Of a stretch of DNA of 64,000 nt, positions 37,932 to 50,649 are shown piece by piece. Under the pieces are notes generated by a model. The model was given only the letters and a program-made list of their open reading frames with translations, was not told the DNA's origin and searched no databases. The position numbers and the translations under genes were made by a program. Within the stretch, counting starts at the first letter, position 1, and every line of letters starts with the position of its first letter. Where the stretch lies: contig OENT01000482.1 of assembly GCA_900239685.1 (NCBI GenBank), forward strand, positions 44,929 through 108,928, read 5' to 3'. Origin of the DNA: Rotaria macrura (Eukaryota > Rotifera > Eurotatoria > Philodinida > Philodinidae).

Positions 37932-39991
37932 TTTGTGAATAGAATTGATGCTCTTAATCAAGACCAAGGTTCACACAAGAATACAAGGCATCAGGTGGTA
38001 CAATGAATAATATTTATTAATATATATTTATATACAGTCGATTTAGCTTAGTTGATCACAACTCAAAATCATTGGAAGTAATACGTGGCTTGGAAAGCCA
38101 TTCAGAGCACCAATAAAAACAATGTTCATTCGATTATATCTCGAATACACATGTAGAAATTTATTTTCCTAATTGATACTACGATACGCATTAGTATGAA
38201 GTAATATTTTATAATTAAAACTCTATTATATATTCAACTAAGATGGCGCCAGAAATCGAGTTAATACTTTCAAGTACTTTTTTAAAATATACTAAACGAA
38301 ATTGAATAATCATATTTTTCATCAATGATACTGACTTTTAACAGGCGGTTTATAAATGTAAACAGCATTTTATCATGAAATCCAAAGTTATGATGTGACT
38401 TCTTTTCGAGACCACATGTCGATCCTATCATTTTTCTAGCCAAGCTCATTTAGTATTGCGAAAGTGGTTGTTCGATAGTTGAAAATTGAGGCAGTTTCTA
38501 CCATTTTTCGAAATGTTCCGATATACGAATAGCTAACATATGGATACCATCCAATTAGATCACTAATTTGAGTATTGTTCATAATAATGATTGTCACTTT
38601 GAAACATATGGTAGTTTTTTCTGATGGTTTAGTTAATTTTTGTTTTCGAATCTATCTGTGAAGATTCAAAGTATTCTTTTCAATTGCGCGTCAACACTAT
38701 GAAGTTCCAAACTATCGAATATCTTGTCTGCACAATGAAATATCTGTGAAACATGCATGTTTATCAAAAACGATTCTTAATTTTTCTATAGGCAAAAATA
38801 TTTGCTCAGGCTTTCTGACAGAAAATTCTAGACACAAGCTATAGTTTATCGTGTCCATGCTGTAAAAGATAAAACGCGGCAACAAAGTAATGGTTGAGAG
38901 TAAATGTTTTTCTGATCCGTGTGACGATACATTCGAACAAACCTTTTTCAAATATAATAGTCCGCATATCTTGGATTGTTTTAGCAAACTAATTAGTTGT
39001 GGACACTTGTGCAATTCATTGGAAATTTCGACATGGAGGTTCTCGACAGGGATACATGCTAGGAAAGTGAGTTCAATATGATTTATTCTTCAACATCAAT
39101 CTTTATCTCAATGTTTTTTTCAAATAGTGTGGTTATCAAAAAATATAGTCTACATCAAACGATACTGATTGGAAAGAACGGAAATTTGACGACTCGTTCA
39201 ACAAAGTCTTTAATAGAACACAAAACTTAAGGAAAAAAAATGACGAATTCATAAACTGTTTATAGAGTACAAAAATATTTCGATCATACGAAATTTTCAT
39301 TGCGACACAACCACTAGCGACACATGTTGGTTTTAGGTATGCGTCGTAAAGTTTAAACCATATGCTACATAAGCTTTTGTCAACATAGTCCAAATTTGAA
39401 AATAAATATGATAATGACGACTAAACAGATTTCTCAGCTACGCTATTTGTTGATGGATTACTATCAATATCATCGAACGAATGTAAGATTTTAGTTCGAT
39501 TTAGACTTCTCACATATACTATTAAAGCTATAGGAATACTTGCATTGCCAACTTTGGATAGTATAAACATGATTTCTTTATTTAATTTGTGTGATTATTC
39601 AATAGTCGATCGTTGAAATATAATAGGCTTTTATTTCTAACTGTTATTAAAGTAGAAAATCCGATGATGATCTCATAGAAATAAATTTGACAAATGTGAT
39701 TTGATTGGTGAAGTCATTTTACCAATAATATATCTGTCATTTAAGCAAACATAAGCTATTGCTATATGATAAACTCAGGTGAAAAACATGAATAAGTTTG
39801 ATAAAAAATTACTCTTCGTCATGACTTCATGCATTAACAGTGATATATTATTAAATAGTAATCATATATTTCTATGGTTCTATGTTGATCATCAAACGAC
39901 AAGAAAATTGTTCTGTCAAATGAGAAATATATAAAATGGATAGAACTCAGTATATTTCGTTTTATTCAATTACATCCCTTAAAATAATAAT
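37932..39991. other. Divergent spacer KDELR / O-methyltransferase
   Basis: About 2.1 kb expected to contain both promoters. Overlapping ORFs on both strands at 38712-39081 include a CGHLC word reminiscent of NFX1-type zinc fingers, but nothing around it continues the pattern. No gene assigned. Confidence 0.45.
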
Positions 39992-41844
39992 ATGTCACAA
40001 ATTTTCGGTGATTTATTATCGACAAAATCTTTACATTCAAAAGATCCTATTGATCGATATATTTTCGATCATTCACTTCGTTATACACCTGAACAACTTG
40101 AACTTTTGGAGGATATCAAAAACCTACCAGGTATGATGAGAATAGATTTATTTTTCATGGCAAGAATTTCATAAAGATTTTTGTTTTATTTTCGTACTCA
40201 AGAAAAAATTCAACCATGGTTAGGATCAACAGATGAAGCGCAATTTTTTCAAATTCTTATTCAATTGATGAATGGCAAACGAGCAAGTAAAATACTTTAG
40301 ATAATTCGAATTCAAAATAGTTCTTTTTCAACTTGCAAATGGAATGTGTTTTTAGTACATTATCGATATTTATTAAATTAATATTTGCATCGATAGTAGA
40401 TTGCATGAAATGTTTATAAGATAACAAGAATATTGTTTTTCACCGCATAGTAGTAGACAGCAATGTATGCCTGCATTATAGAAAAGTCAAAATTCCTTTG
40501 ATACACAAGGCGAAAGAATCTAATATAGTCGCTTGTTTATTTAAGTTTATCGATGGTTACTTGATATTCAAGGTTCTAGGCCGTATGCTCCTCTCAATCA
40601 ATTAGATCTTTCTTTCAACGTATGTTGATAGATAAAAAAAAATATGATTACCTATGTCAGTCTATTCGCATATTGAGTATTATTATCAAAGTCTACGTTA
40701 ATTAGAAGATAGTTTTATCGAATTTTGATTCGCAATTGAAGTAGGGTTATAATATGAAATATGATGTAACTGCTATTAATAATTACAGGGACATCACTCA
40801 ACTTTATCTATTTTTGGAAACATATCGTTACCCTCGTTTTATCTAGTTGCGCAGAAATGTCATGAGGAAGTAATGTTATGCGTTATTACGAGACGTTATC
40901 GACATATGCTCGATATTTTCTTTATTCTCGTCTGTCGCGATCCATGTATGAAGGGAGGTGGGCGATCGAACATTTTATCCTTCCACACTGGTTTACTACT
41001 CCTTTTCGATGGTGTTTCAAAACTTAGTTTTAGAGAAAGTTTCTAGAAAAGAAAGATACAAGGTTATCAAAATTTTTCCTAACCTATAAATTATCTTTCT
41101 ATGTTTGTCTAAAATCTACGATAGACAAATATGCAGTTTTATGCAATATTGTCTATCGTTAAAGTTCATGGATATTCCTTTACACTGTTATATTCAAACA
41201 CGACATACTTTCCTGATTATGTGAACTGCAGATATTTTCAAGAAACAAACGAGTAAAGAATACGATTCTAACGATTTTCTTCATTATTCCTTGAGTCAAA
41301 TTTTTAAGAATTTCATCTATTTGTTTTTACTCATAATATTATAAGTACATCGTAGGGTTCTTTTTCTGTTCTGCCTTTAGTCGAGATAGGAACATTTACT
41401 GGCTATACATCATTAGCTATTGCGTTAGCACTTCCTTCTGATGGTGAATTAATAACTTGTGATATAAACGACACGTATGTTCGTCAAGATGTATGGGTTA
41501 AAGCTGGCGTTCGTCACAAGATTAGTTTAGAAATTCGACCGGCTTTGGAAACACTCAACAAGTTACTGGTCAAATTTGGTCCTAATTCATTTGATTTTGT
41601 TTTCATTGATGGTGATAAAGCAAATTATCTTCAATACTATGAACTATGTCTTCAATTAATACGTACGAATGGTTTAATTGCAATTGATAATACTCTATGG
41701 AATGGACGAGTATTGAACGAAAATGACACATCAATAGAAACGATTGCCATACGTCAAACAAATGAATTTATTAAGAACGACAGTCGTGTTGACATAAGCT
41801 TTTTAAGATTAGGCGATGGAACAACATTCTGTAGGAAAAAATAG
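39992..41844 (+). CDS. Class I SAM O-methyltransferase (CCoAOMT/COMTD1-like)
   Basis: SAM-dependent, metal-requiring methyltransferase family 3, which methylates catechol-type hydroxyls. Three exons, 39992-40130, 40203-40286, 41381-41844; 687 nt, 228 aa, the normal family length. Family marks: DHSLRYTPEQLELLEDI near the N terminus, SAM-binding motif I IEIGTFTGYTSLAIALALP (75-93), DINDTYVRQ (acidic residue for SAM ribose), FIDGDKANYLQYYE with the metal-ligand Asp (~151), AIDNTLWNGRV with Asp177/Asn178 and the C-terminal GDGTTFCRKK. There is no signal peptide or N-terminal membrane anchor, unlike vertebrate COMTD1, so it is probably cytosolic. The second intron is 1094 bp. The substrate cannot be told from sequence. 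Similar proteins occur in bacteria, plants and animals; the introns indicate long residence in this genome. Confidence 0.92.
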
Positions 41845-42667
41845 AAACAACATACAACATAAATTCACGTAAATATTTCGTAAAGATATTCATCAAAATG
41901 ACTAATGTCCTGATAAATTTTTAGATCGATATCTATGTCAATATAAATTTATTTTATCAAGGACTTAATAATCGAAATTATTATCTATGGTGGAAAGAGA
42001 AATGAATCAAAGTCGAGTTTGAATAGATAACATAATCAGAGGAGAGTACCTTCAAATTTTGCATTTTCAATGTTTTTCATTCGTGAAAAATATCGATTAA
42101 GATTACAGAGTAGAAAGTTCAACACAGATTCAAGTTAATGAACATCGATTAGTAGTTCAAGTTGTTGCAACATACTATCAATATATTTCACCTTGAATAT
42201 TGTCAAAGTACGATCGACAATCATAAGTTAGAGTACTATTAATTTATTCGTAGCATGAAATCGATGATTGAGACAACGCGAACACTTGATTTTCATTAAA
42301 AAAAAATGTGTTGATTTTTGCTTCATTGATTTTGAACGAATCACTGCTTTTTCTTTTTCTAATGCAAACTTTAAACAAGGCATTGCATTTGTTCGATCTT
42401 CATTTGATTCTATTTTCTTTTAATTCGACGTTTGATTGTGATTTTCCCAGTATAGATGATTTTAATTAGACTACAGACATACATATTAACATTAACACCT
42501 AGAGCATCTACTAACATGTTTAATCATTTGAATCATATACAAAAGAATTCATATGAACTTTAACAATGAAATTTTTTTTTTCGCATATTCTCGATATAAT
42601 TTAATATTATTCTCGCATTGATTTATGATTTTAGATTTAATTTTCATATGTGAAGTAGACATCGATT
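41845..42667. other. Spacer between O-methyltransferase and invadolysin genes
   Basis: About 0.8 kb between two co-directional genes: the methyltransferase 3' UTR and the probable promoter of the peptidase. Nothing else is recognisable. Confidence 0.5.
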
Positions 42668-45600
42668 ATGTCATGTCGCTTCCTATTTTTTTTACTAGTC
42701 ATTATTCACGAGTGTTTTACTTCAGTGCACATTTCTCCGAGCCGTAATCAATTACAATATAGTTTTATAAAAAAGAATTCCCATAAGATTATTGAACGTG
42801 TTAAACGACGAGCACCGTCAGATATATTTCAAATACATATTCACTATGATACAAGTGTTCATCAGTATGTTAAATTTCTTTTTTCTATAAGTAAAGAATA
42901 GAAAACTTCTTTGTTCGATATAGATTGTCAAAAAGTGAACAACAGCTAATAAAAGATGGGGTCGAAACTGCCACGAATTATTGGAGTAAAGCTATTCGAC
43001 CGAAATTTAAATTAAATAATCGAATACGTTTAACACGGTATTAATAATATGAAAGTATTGCGTTATTATTTTTTTTCTTTATTTTAATTATAATTTCATA
43101 GGCAATGTCCATCACGAAAAATGTTCATTGTTGAAAATGATTATTCTGTGCATTATTGTTCGGAAAAATGTTTAAGTGAAACTCACTGTGGTGATATTAT
43201 TGTACCTGATGAGCATTTACAACAGTGTCATGTTTGTGATAAGAATAAGAAATGTGATCGAATTGGTAGACAAGGTCATGGTATCAAGGCCGAGTTTATT
43301 TTATATGTGTCAGCACTTGAAACAAATCGATGTGAATCAATAGATACATTAGCTACGGCATCATTTTGTCAATTGGAACCTGAAAATGATAGGTAAAATA
43401 ATTTTTATGAAGAATCGCGAGATATTAAGAAGTTCGTTTGTTTCAAACAAATTTTATTGATTTTTTTACATGTTTTAAGGATTCTATGTGTAGTCGAGTG
43501 ATAGTATCAATTGATCAAATTCATATTTGTTGTGTACTCAAAAAGTGAGTACACTCTAGAATCGGTCAGTGTGTCCGGCCGGCCGGCCGTTAACACTATA
43601 ACTCTTTACAAATACATTTGATTGAGCTGAAATTTTGTGCACAGAATTGTCTGATGAATATCTCGATCGAGTTCGAAGATGAGAAGGATCCGGCAAGAAA
43701 TGGCTGAGTTATCGAAAAAATTATCATTTTTCACCAAGCAATCCCTGAGGTGGGGTACAGGGATTTTTTCAAAAAAAACGTTTTTCTCAGAATTATCCAT
43801 CACGTATATAAAGTGACTCAGTTTTTGACGCTGATTCCGAATCTGATATTAGTTTTGAACCAAATCGCAGCTTTCTAACAAAACATTGGCTGCAAGAAGG
43901 TCTCAAATGCACAAAAACTGCATCTAGAAACAAAATCGCCTAGATATGTCTCAGATGACTACTAGTTGTCGAGTTTCCCAAAAAGGTTTACCAAGATACT
44001 TCATCCGTGCACACATTCTAGAATGACTGATTTGTCTCATTCACTTTTTGAAGTACACACAACTCTCGGACATAAGTCCGAAGTTTTCACATTTATTTTT
44101 GTATGAAACTGCATAATATTTAAATCACACGAGAATATGTTGCTTATCAATCAGCAATTTGTTTGAATTCCGATCAAATACAAGATATTGTAAAAGTTTG
44201 AACGATAGCTAATGTATGAATAACTCTACGATATGCAAGAGTATTGTCGTCTTCATACAATAAATTCATTGTCTATAGTAGTCCGTGTTCTACAGTAATT
44301 ATTGAAGTTTTAAGTCTATGATGTTCACAATGGTTGTGAAAATGAATCAGGATTAAATACTTGTTCATTTTCAAATCGGCACATCTAATGAAGTATTGTC
44401 TTATACTTCAACATCTTCTATGACACTTGCACAAAGTATCTAAACCTCATGGAATACTCAGTTAATATTATGGATTTAGTGGGAGTTTTAATTTTTTACG
44501 AAACCATGATAATGAGATTCTTATCCTTGTATAACACTGTCGTATGCGATATTGACTATGAGTTGAAGTATTTGAATTTTGACTTTTCTAGATAAATACG
44601 TCTGGCACTTACCAATCATGATGTTTTCTTTTTGTTCACTCAAAATTTTGAAACATTTTTTTGCATCGATAACATCACAGTTAAAAGTTTCCTCTTAGTC
44701 TATTGTTATGATTCTGTATTGGCAAAGTTGTTTTCATTCATCGTGTTAGATAATTGCATCGATACTATGATTTCCATCCTCGTGTGTTAATTATATGAAT
44801 TTATACTGTAAGTTTCATATCTCATAAACTTTTTCTTGAGGAATCGACAGAGTCTATGTATTAATATTTTACTAAATAGTGGAATCATCCGAAGTGGACA
44901 ATCTCTTTGTAAACCTACCCGATAACTTCTGATATTCGCCAGCCTTAAATTTCGTTCTCAGTTTTATTTTGAGCACATATCCTACTGCGACTGGATGTCT
45001 TATCTTTAATGGTAATGTATATAACATAGAAACAATCAAAACCTACTGATAAAACCAAACCTAGAACCTGCTGCCATCTGAAAAACATCTGTTTCTATTT
45101 TAGACCAATAGCTGGCAATATCAATGTTTGTCCAAGACGCCTGAAAGGCCATCGTGACTCGATAGACTTTGATCAACTTGTTAGTACAATAAAGCATGAG
45201 ATTCTTCATACATTGGTAATAAGAACAATTATGCGCTGTAATCATCGCATACAATGCAGAAACCATCTTATGTTTGGATTTGTTTAGGTATTTTCATCTG
45301 GTCTTTTCGCTTTTTATCGAAATAGCAATGGAGAACCATTTACTGAACGCGATCCAGCAACACGATGGCCTAGAGTTTATGATGAAAAGTATGTTATATA
45401 TTGGAATTTATCATCTAATAAAAATCTTTTTCTAGATTACAAGTGTACACGCCGAGTGATAAAGTAGTACAACAAATTCTACGAACAAATTGGAAAATTC
45501 GTGGTAAACCTATAGACAAGATTGTCTCAATATTAGTTACACCTAAAGTTCAGGTATATTGATGTCTAAATTGAGCATATCAATAGATCGACAAGATTTG

Positions 45601-48600
45601 ACATGTTCGCTGTACTTTGCTTTAGGCTGTTGTGCGTGAACACTTCAGTTGTCCAACATTAGAAGGAGCCGAACTCGAAAATCAAGGTAGTATAGGCACA
45701 GCATTTACTCATTGGGAAAAACGATTATTTGAAGTAAGACTTTTTCACTCATCTATGTTTATGATTTATCAATCTCATATTCGAATTGAATTAGCATGAA
45801 ATAATGACTGGAACATATACTCAAGAATCCGTGATTTCGAACTTAACATTAGCTTTACTAGAAGATAGTGGGTAAGATCGAGTTCGTTTCTTCTTATCTA
45901 ATTTTCAATTGAAATCGATTCAAAATTAAGATGGTACGATGTATCATATGAATATGGTAAACCTCTTCTATGGGGACGCAATCTTGGTTGTGATTTTGTT
46001 AAAACAAGTTGTAAACAATGGATCGATTCAAAACTTGAAAAGTAAGTTAAACAATAGGATAACATATAATGATCTTTACATTATTGATTTTCATTGAATA
46101 GAAAACAAAATCCGTATCCATTTTGCATTTCGCCACCAAAGCCTAATCCTTCCAAGCGTACCTGTGACTATACATATGATAAAATAGTTATGTGCAATCT
46201 GGTCGAATATTCTAGTGATCTACCAGCTGAATATCAAGTATGAATAATAAATATATTTAGGAAAAATTCATTCGATTTTTTTTCTCTAAAATATGTATCT
46301 AGTATGAAATCGTATCGGACATTGTAGAAAACAATGTTTCCGAGCACAATTATTTTGAGAATACTAAGATCTAGTGATAAAACTGAAGATTTTTCTATTG
46401 TATTGTATTAGAATTGAGATACGTAAAGATTTCTTTGTCGATTTCATAGAGTTTAAAAAGATCGATTTGACACAATGAATGTGTTTAGTGAATTTTATAT
46501 CTGAATCGATTAAAATACAAATTTTTGCAAGAGTTGATTTCGTGAGCAGATGACTTATCTAAGTTTTTATGGCTCTTTAACACTTTAATACTAAATAGTA
46601 AAATCTAGTGAACAAGAGTCTTTTGATTTGATGAATAAATTTCTTTTCAACTGTTATCGAAATGATTTTTATCTTTCGTATGTGAGACTAAGTGAAGAGT
46701 TTTGAATGGCTCTTAAAAATCTACTTCAATGATTTTTTGAAGAATTATTTATCAGTCAATAGAAAATGTAAAGTTATTCTGTGAATTCATGCTATCAAGT
46801 TTTTATCAACGCATATTTCCGATTTTTATAGATCAATATCCTAGTGCATGTTTTGCAAAGGACTGTACCCAATTGTGATATTACGCACGTGTGCATCCGT
46901 TTATATAATTATAAATCGTATAAAATTTTCATGCATAGAACCTAATCAACGATTAGTCTTCAAAGTAGAAAGTTTAGAAAAGAATTCAGTATGACTCCTC
47001 GTTTTTATTTCGTTTTGTGTTTCAATAGAATGCGATATTAAAAGAAATGGCATAGGCTTCTTCTTTCGATTCAATTAACTGATAGACAAGGAGAGATGGC
47101 AGATGAAGTAAGGAATTTGATTTCGGTACATGCTATTACTTGTTTACTTTTGGTTACTTCATAATTACAACAGTGTATGTTTTTACTGCTTGGCAATAAC
47201 ATCCATCGTTAACAAACAAAATCTAAGTTCAAGGCTTATATAATCGATCATGTAAAAACTCAAGGATTTTTTCGAAAAATAATGCTCAGTACATTACATT
47301 GAAATAGTTCTTCAATCATGCATCACTACTAATTGTTTTCATCGTTTAAATAACGAATAATTCTAATTACTAGTTATTATTTGTTTGAACCTAAATAATA
47401 ATATTGAACAATTTTCTTACTAGATTTTTGATTTTCTACCTAATATTACCGATCAAAATGAACTTTCTCGTTTCGGTGGACATGTTATGTTGGCTGATTA
47501 TTGTCCATATAATCAAGAATTAGCTTATAAAAATTCGAATCGTGATTCAAGATGCTATCGATCAGAAAATCAACCACCAAGTAAATATAAAGCAAAATAA
47601 ATGTGAAAACTTCGGACTTATATCCGAGGGTTATGTGTACTTGAAAAAGTGAATGTGACAAATCAGTCATTCTAGAATGTGTGCACAGAAGAAGTATCGT
47701 GGAAAACCTTTTTGGGAAACTCCACAACTAGTAGTCATCTGAGATATTTCTAGGCAATTTAGTTTCTGGATGCAGCTTTTTTGCATTTTCAGGCGATGTT
47801 TTGTTAGATCGATACGATTTTGTTCAAAACTAATATCAGAATCGGAATCAACGTTAAATACTGAGTCAATTTATATACGTTGTGATTAATTCTAAGAAAA
47901 AAGTTTTTTTTGAAAAAATCCCTGTACCCCACCTCAGGGATGGTTTTGTCAATAATGAGAATTTTTTCGATAACTCAGCCATTTCTTGCCGGATCCTTCT
48001 CATCTTCGAACTCGGCCGAGATATTCATGAGACAATTCTTTGCACAAAATTTCATCTCAATCGAATGTATTTGTAAGGAGTTATCGTGTAAACGGCCGGA
48101 CACACTGACCGATTCTAGAGTGTACTCACTTTTTGAGTACACAAAAAGAAACGTTTACTTATTTTATTTTTGAAGTTAGAATTTTTTCGGAGGTTGCATC
48201 TATGTTTTTCAAAGAAAAAAAAACAAAAGATTTCGGATAGAAATTTTACTTCGAAATTCAGCATCGTATTCTCTATATAGACTTCTGTAACAACGAAATA
48301 AATTTGAGTGTTGTAGAATTGTTTACAGTCTTAGTAGCAACATGAATCGTTCGCTTACATTTGAAATTATATTTCAATTCGTTCAATCTTTGATTTTTGT
48401 TTCTATCGAATTTTCGAATTCATTGCCATAACAATGCAATGTGCAATAAAATCTCGATTCGATTCATTTCATACCAAATGTAATATTCCTATAACACAAC
48501 GATTCGATTCTACGGCAATGTTTTCTATTTGACCTTATTGTATAGAAGTCTAATAACGTTAAAGAATGCATGTGAATGCTACATAAGTATTCGAAAAGAG

Positions 48601-49269
48601 CTATATTTCAAACGCTTTGTTTTTCAAATTCTTATTTTTTAGCTAAAGAAAATTATGCTCTTGAAAAGTATTCGGTGAAATCGAAATGTTTTGATCATGG
48701 TTCTATATGGGAACAGTATATTGATCAATGTCAAAAGAAACGTCGTGTTATTCCACAAGCAGCTGGATGTTATCAAGTATTTATTTGAATTGAATTCATT
48801 TAATAATAATTCACATATGATTTTCTCTTCAAAGTTTGAATGTGTATCATCAAAAGGAATTTATATTCATATTGGAAATGACCAATATCTTTGTGAATAT
48901 CAAGGTCAAAATTTATCTATTTTAGCGACAGAATATAATTCAATTTATGTTGGAACGATTATTTGTCCAGACTGTCAAACTATTTGTGGTTCTTTGGTTT
49001 GTTCGAAATTTTTCCTTTTTCTTTTTTTAAAATTTATGAATGATTGAACGAAGTCATTTTTATAGAATAACTTTCAATGTCCTTCCGATATAAATTCAAG
49101 AAGAATGGAACACATACCAACAGATATTCATTCATCGATACGAAACCTTTGTACAAAATTACATGAATATAATCAATCATCTATGTCAGATAAGATCAAG
49201 CAATTACACATAATATTACAAACAATATTTCTTTTGTATCTGATTCTTTATATTCAAAAAGGATTCTAG
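42668..49269 (+). CDS. LMLN: Leishmanolysin-like peptidase (invadolysin), M8 zinc metalloprotease
   Basis: Fourteen exons: 42668-42864, 42924-43037, 43102-43392, 45104-45215, 45288-45388, 45436-45553, 45626-45733, 45795-45871, 45931-46041, 46102-46237, 47424-47580, 48643-48776, 48835-48996, 49066-49269; 2022 nt, 673 aa. An N-terminal hydrophobic stretch ([13 protein letters not shown]) is a signal peptide. The catalytic domain has [11 protein letters not shown], the zinc motif HEILH (232-236), [10 protein letters not shown], third zinc ligand His340 in FTHWEKRLF and the Met-turn EIMTG (Met351). These match invadolysin (HE(V/L)xHALGFS, HWEKR, NEIMTG); one residue after HTL is Val instead of Gly. 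Cys-rich C-terminal blocks follow ([15 protein letters not shown]). The final hydrophobic segment [16 protein letters not shown] suggests a membrane or GPI anchor. All catalytic residues are present. Introns 3 and 11 each hold a copy of the same MITE in opposite orientation. The join at exon 13 to 14 uses donor GTTTGT and is the least certain. Confidence 0.95.
43532..44098 (+). mobile_element. Foldback/MITE element, copy A (LMLN intron 3)
   Basis: A 567-bp non-autonomous element, highly similar to the inverted copy at 47594-48142. The left end is a perfect hairpin, GTGTACTC, 7-nt loop, GAGTACAC. Near the right end an inverted GTGTACT-like block (around 44040-44060) and a second hairpin TCGGAC-ATAA-GTCCGA (44065-44080) occur. 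A (GGCC)n-like word cluster CCGGCCGGCCGG lies near 43578. Homology with copy B begins abruptly at GTGTACTC and ends after CACATTTATTTT, which defines the boundaries. No transposase; I could not define a target duplication with confidence. Confidence 0.8.
47594..48142 (-). mobile_element. Foldback/MITE element, copy B (LMLN intron 11)
   Basis: The inverted second copy (549 bp) of the element at 43532-44098, in the intron between LMLN exons 11 and 12. Shared blocks include the CCCTGTACCCCACCTCAGGG region, TTCTTGCCGGATCCTTCTCA and both terminal hairpins. Its left edge begins 13 bp after the exon 11 donor, so the insertion sits almost on a splice site without disturbing it. Copies differ by scattered substitutions and small indels, so they are not very recent. 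Confidence 0.8.
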
Positions 49270-49366
49270 CGTTTAAAAAAAAAAGAATATACTTTTCTTA
49301 AACTATCTACTGCTTTTATTCTTGATAAATCAATCGATATTGTCTTGAAAAAAAAACTGTCGGCTT

Positions 49367-50009
49367 TTAGAACACAATTGATCTTCTTGGGAGCTTATAC
49401 ATTGCCTCTGTTAAACCTTTTGACACTTCATTGCTAAATAGCTGCCATATTCGTTTATCACCCACTTTTAATCCTTCTTGAAGTTCATTGATTATAACAT
49501 GAATAAGACTATCACAGTAATACTTAAAGAAAATAAACAAAATCAAATAAACTTCTTTTCTCATATACATATATTTTTTTCTAAATCTACTTTCACTTGA
49601 GATGCACGAACACCTTGTCTATTTAGTTCCAAAGCTTTTTGTTCGATTGTTTGATTTAAGTTTGTATCACTATTTTCAACTATATCCGAATATAATAAAA
49701 TAAACTTTTCACTTGGTTCTTGAAGTTCATCAGCATTTAATAATTCAACTTCGGTATTGACATTGTCAGGTACATGATAAAACATTTTTAATTCCGTATA
49801 TTTGGTTAACAAACTAATGAGAATGTAACATATCGATTCAATTATTCTTTCTATATTCAATGTGTAACTTACTGTGCAAATGTCTTGGCTCCTAGTTTAT
49901 CAATTTTTTTAATTTCGGGCCATTTTTGCTTTATTTGTTTCGCAATTTCTTCAAACGGGGGAGCATCTGTATTGGTTGTCGATGTTGCAGTTGAACTTCC
50001 ACAGCCCAT
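49367..50009 (-). CDS. Globin-X-like protein, N-terminally acylated, no heme histidines
   Basis: Three exons, 50009-49873, 49813-49591, 49522-49367; 516 nt, 171 aa, a single globin domain plus a short N-terminal extension. The start MGCGSS is an N-myristoylation/palmitoylation motif, as in membrane-bound globin X. The globin pattern is visible as KQKWPEIKKIDKLGAKTFA (helices A-B, with W), LLTKYTELKMFYH (B-C-CD, Phe57 at CD1), a helix-E-like ELQEPSEKFILLYSDIVEN, a helix-F-like ALELNRQGV, and helices G-H in SLIHVIINELQEGL and RIWQLFSNEVSKGLTEAMY. Aligned by eye to neuroglobin, the distal E7 His is Pro, and the proximal F8 position is Leu or Asn; there is no His at all between His59 and His128. 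Heme binding in the usual way would therefore be impossible. The family call rests on pattern, length and intron layout. It converges on LMLN with 97 bp between stops. Confidence 0.72.
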
Positions 50010-50649
50010 TGCTGATGATAAAATGAAGTATACTTTATTTTAGTTTTACTGAGTTATGAGTGTAAGAAAGTGAGACAACAGAATGTTTTATAATCTCGAA
50101 ATTCTATGTTAAAAGATAGATAGATGTTAAGAGTGATCATATACTTAATCAGAGAGAACAATAAGTTCATTTTATTCAAGAAAAAAGATAGTTACACGTC
50201 TCTATTCCCTATAGATTCTTAGAGTCCTAGGCTGATTTTACTCATCGAATATGTAAATTAAAAATTTATTTAATTCAGAAAAAAACAAAATGCATTTCTT
50301 ATATTACGTAGTTTCAATAAGATTTATCATCATAGTTTTATGACTTTACTCTGCATTAGAAATAGAATGTCTCTTGTAGAAAATTGATACATAATTACGA
50401 TTTATAACATGATAAAATTCTGACATCAGAATTGTTAATAAAAGAAAAGTTGTATATTGGATTCCATATTCTGCTACTTCTCAAGTTCCATTGATATGAA
50501 TTGAAGTGTTTCTATTGAAAGATGCAAAATGAAAAAACAAAGAAAACGATTCCAATAGTTAACGAATTCAAAAAGTATGAAATAGTCTATGATATTGAAT
50601 CATTCTATGTCGCAATTTTGTTCCTTAGCCTTTTTACTGGTTATTTTAG
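50010..50649. other. Divergent promoter spacer (globin-like / phosphatase)
   Basis: A 640-bp AT-rich spacer between two divergent starts, likely containing both promoters. No other feature is seen. Confidence 0.5.

Noticed and set aside
38890..39081. CGHLC-containing ORF suggesting an NFX1-type zinc finger remnant
   Set aside because: A single five-residue match with no repeated Cys/His pattern in any frame around it is too weak.
39992..41844. Bacterial transfer as origin of the O-methyltransferase
   Set aside because: The family is widespread in animals as well as bacteria, and nothing in composition or structure of this three-exon gene points to recent transfer; a phylogeny would be needed.
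45036..45266. 76-codon minus-strand ORF
   Set aside because: Antisense to LMLN exon 4, which encodes the HEXXH zinc site.
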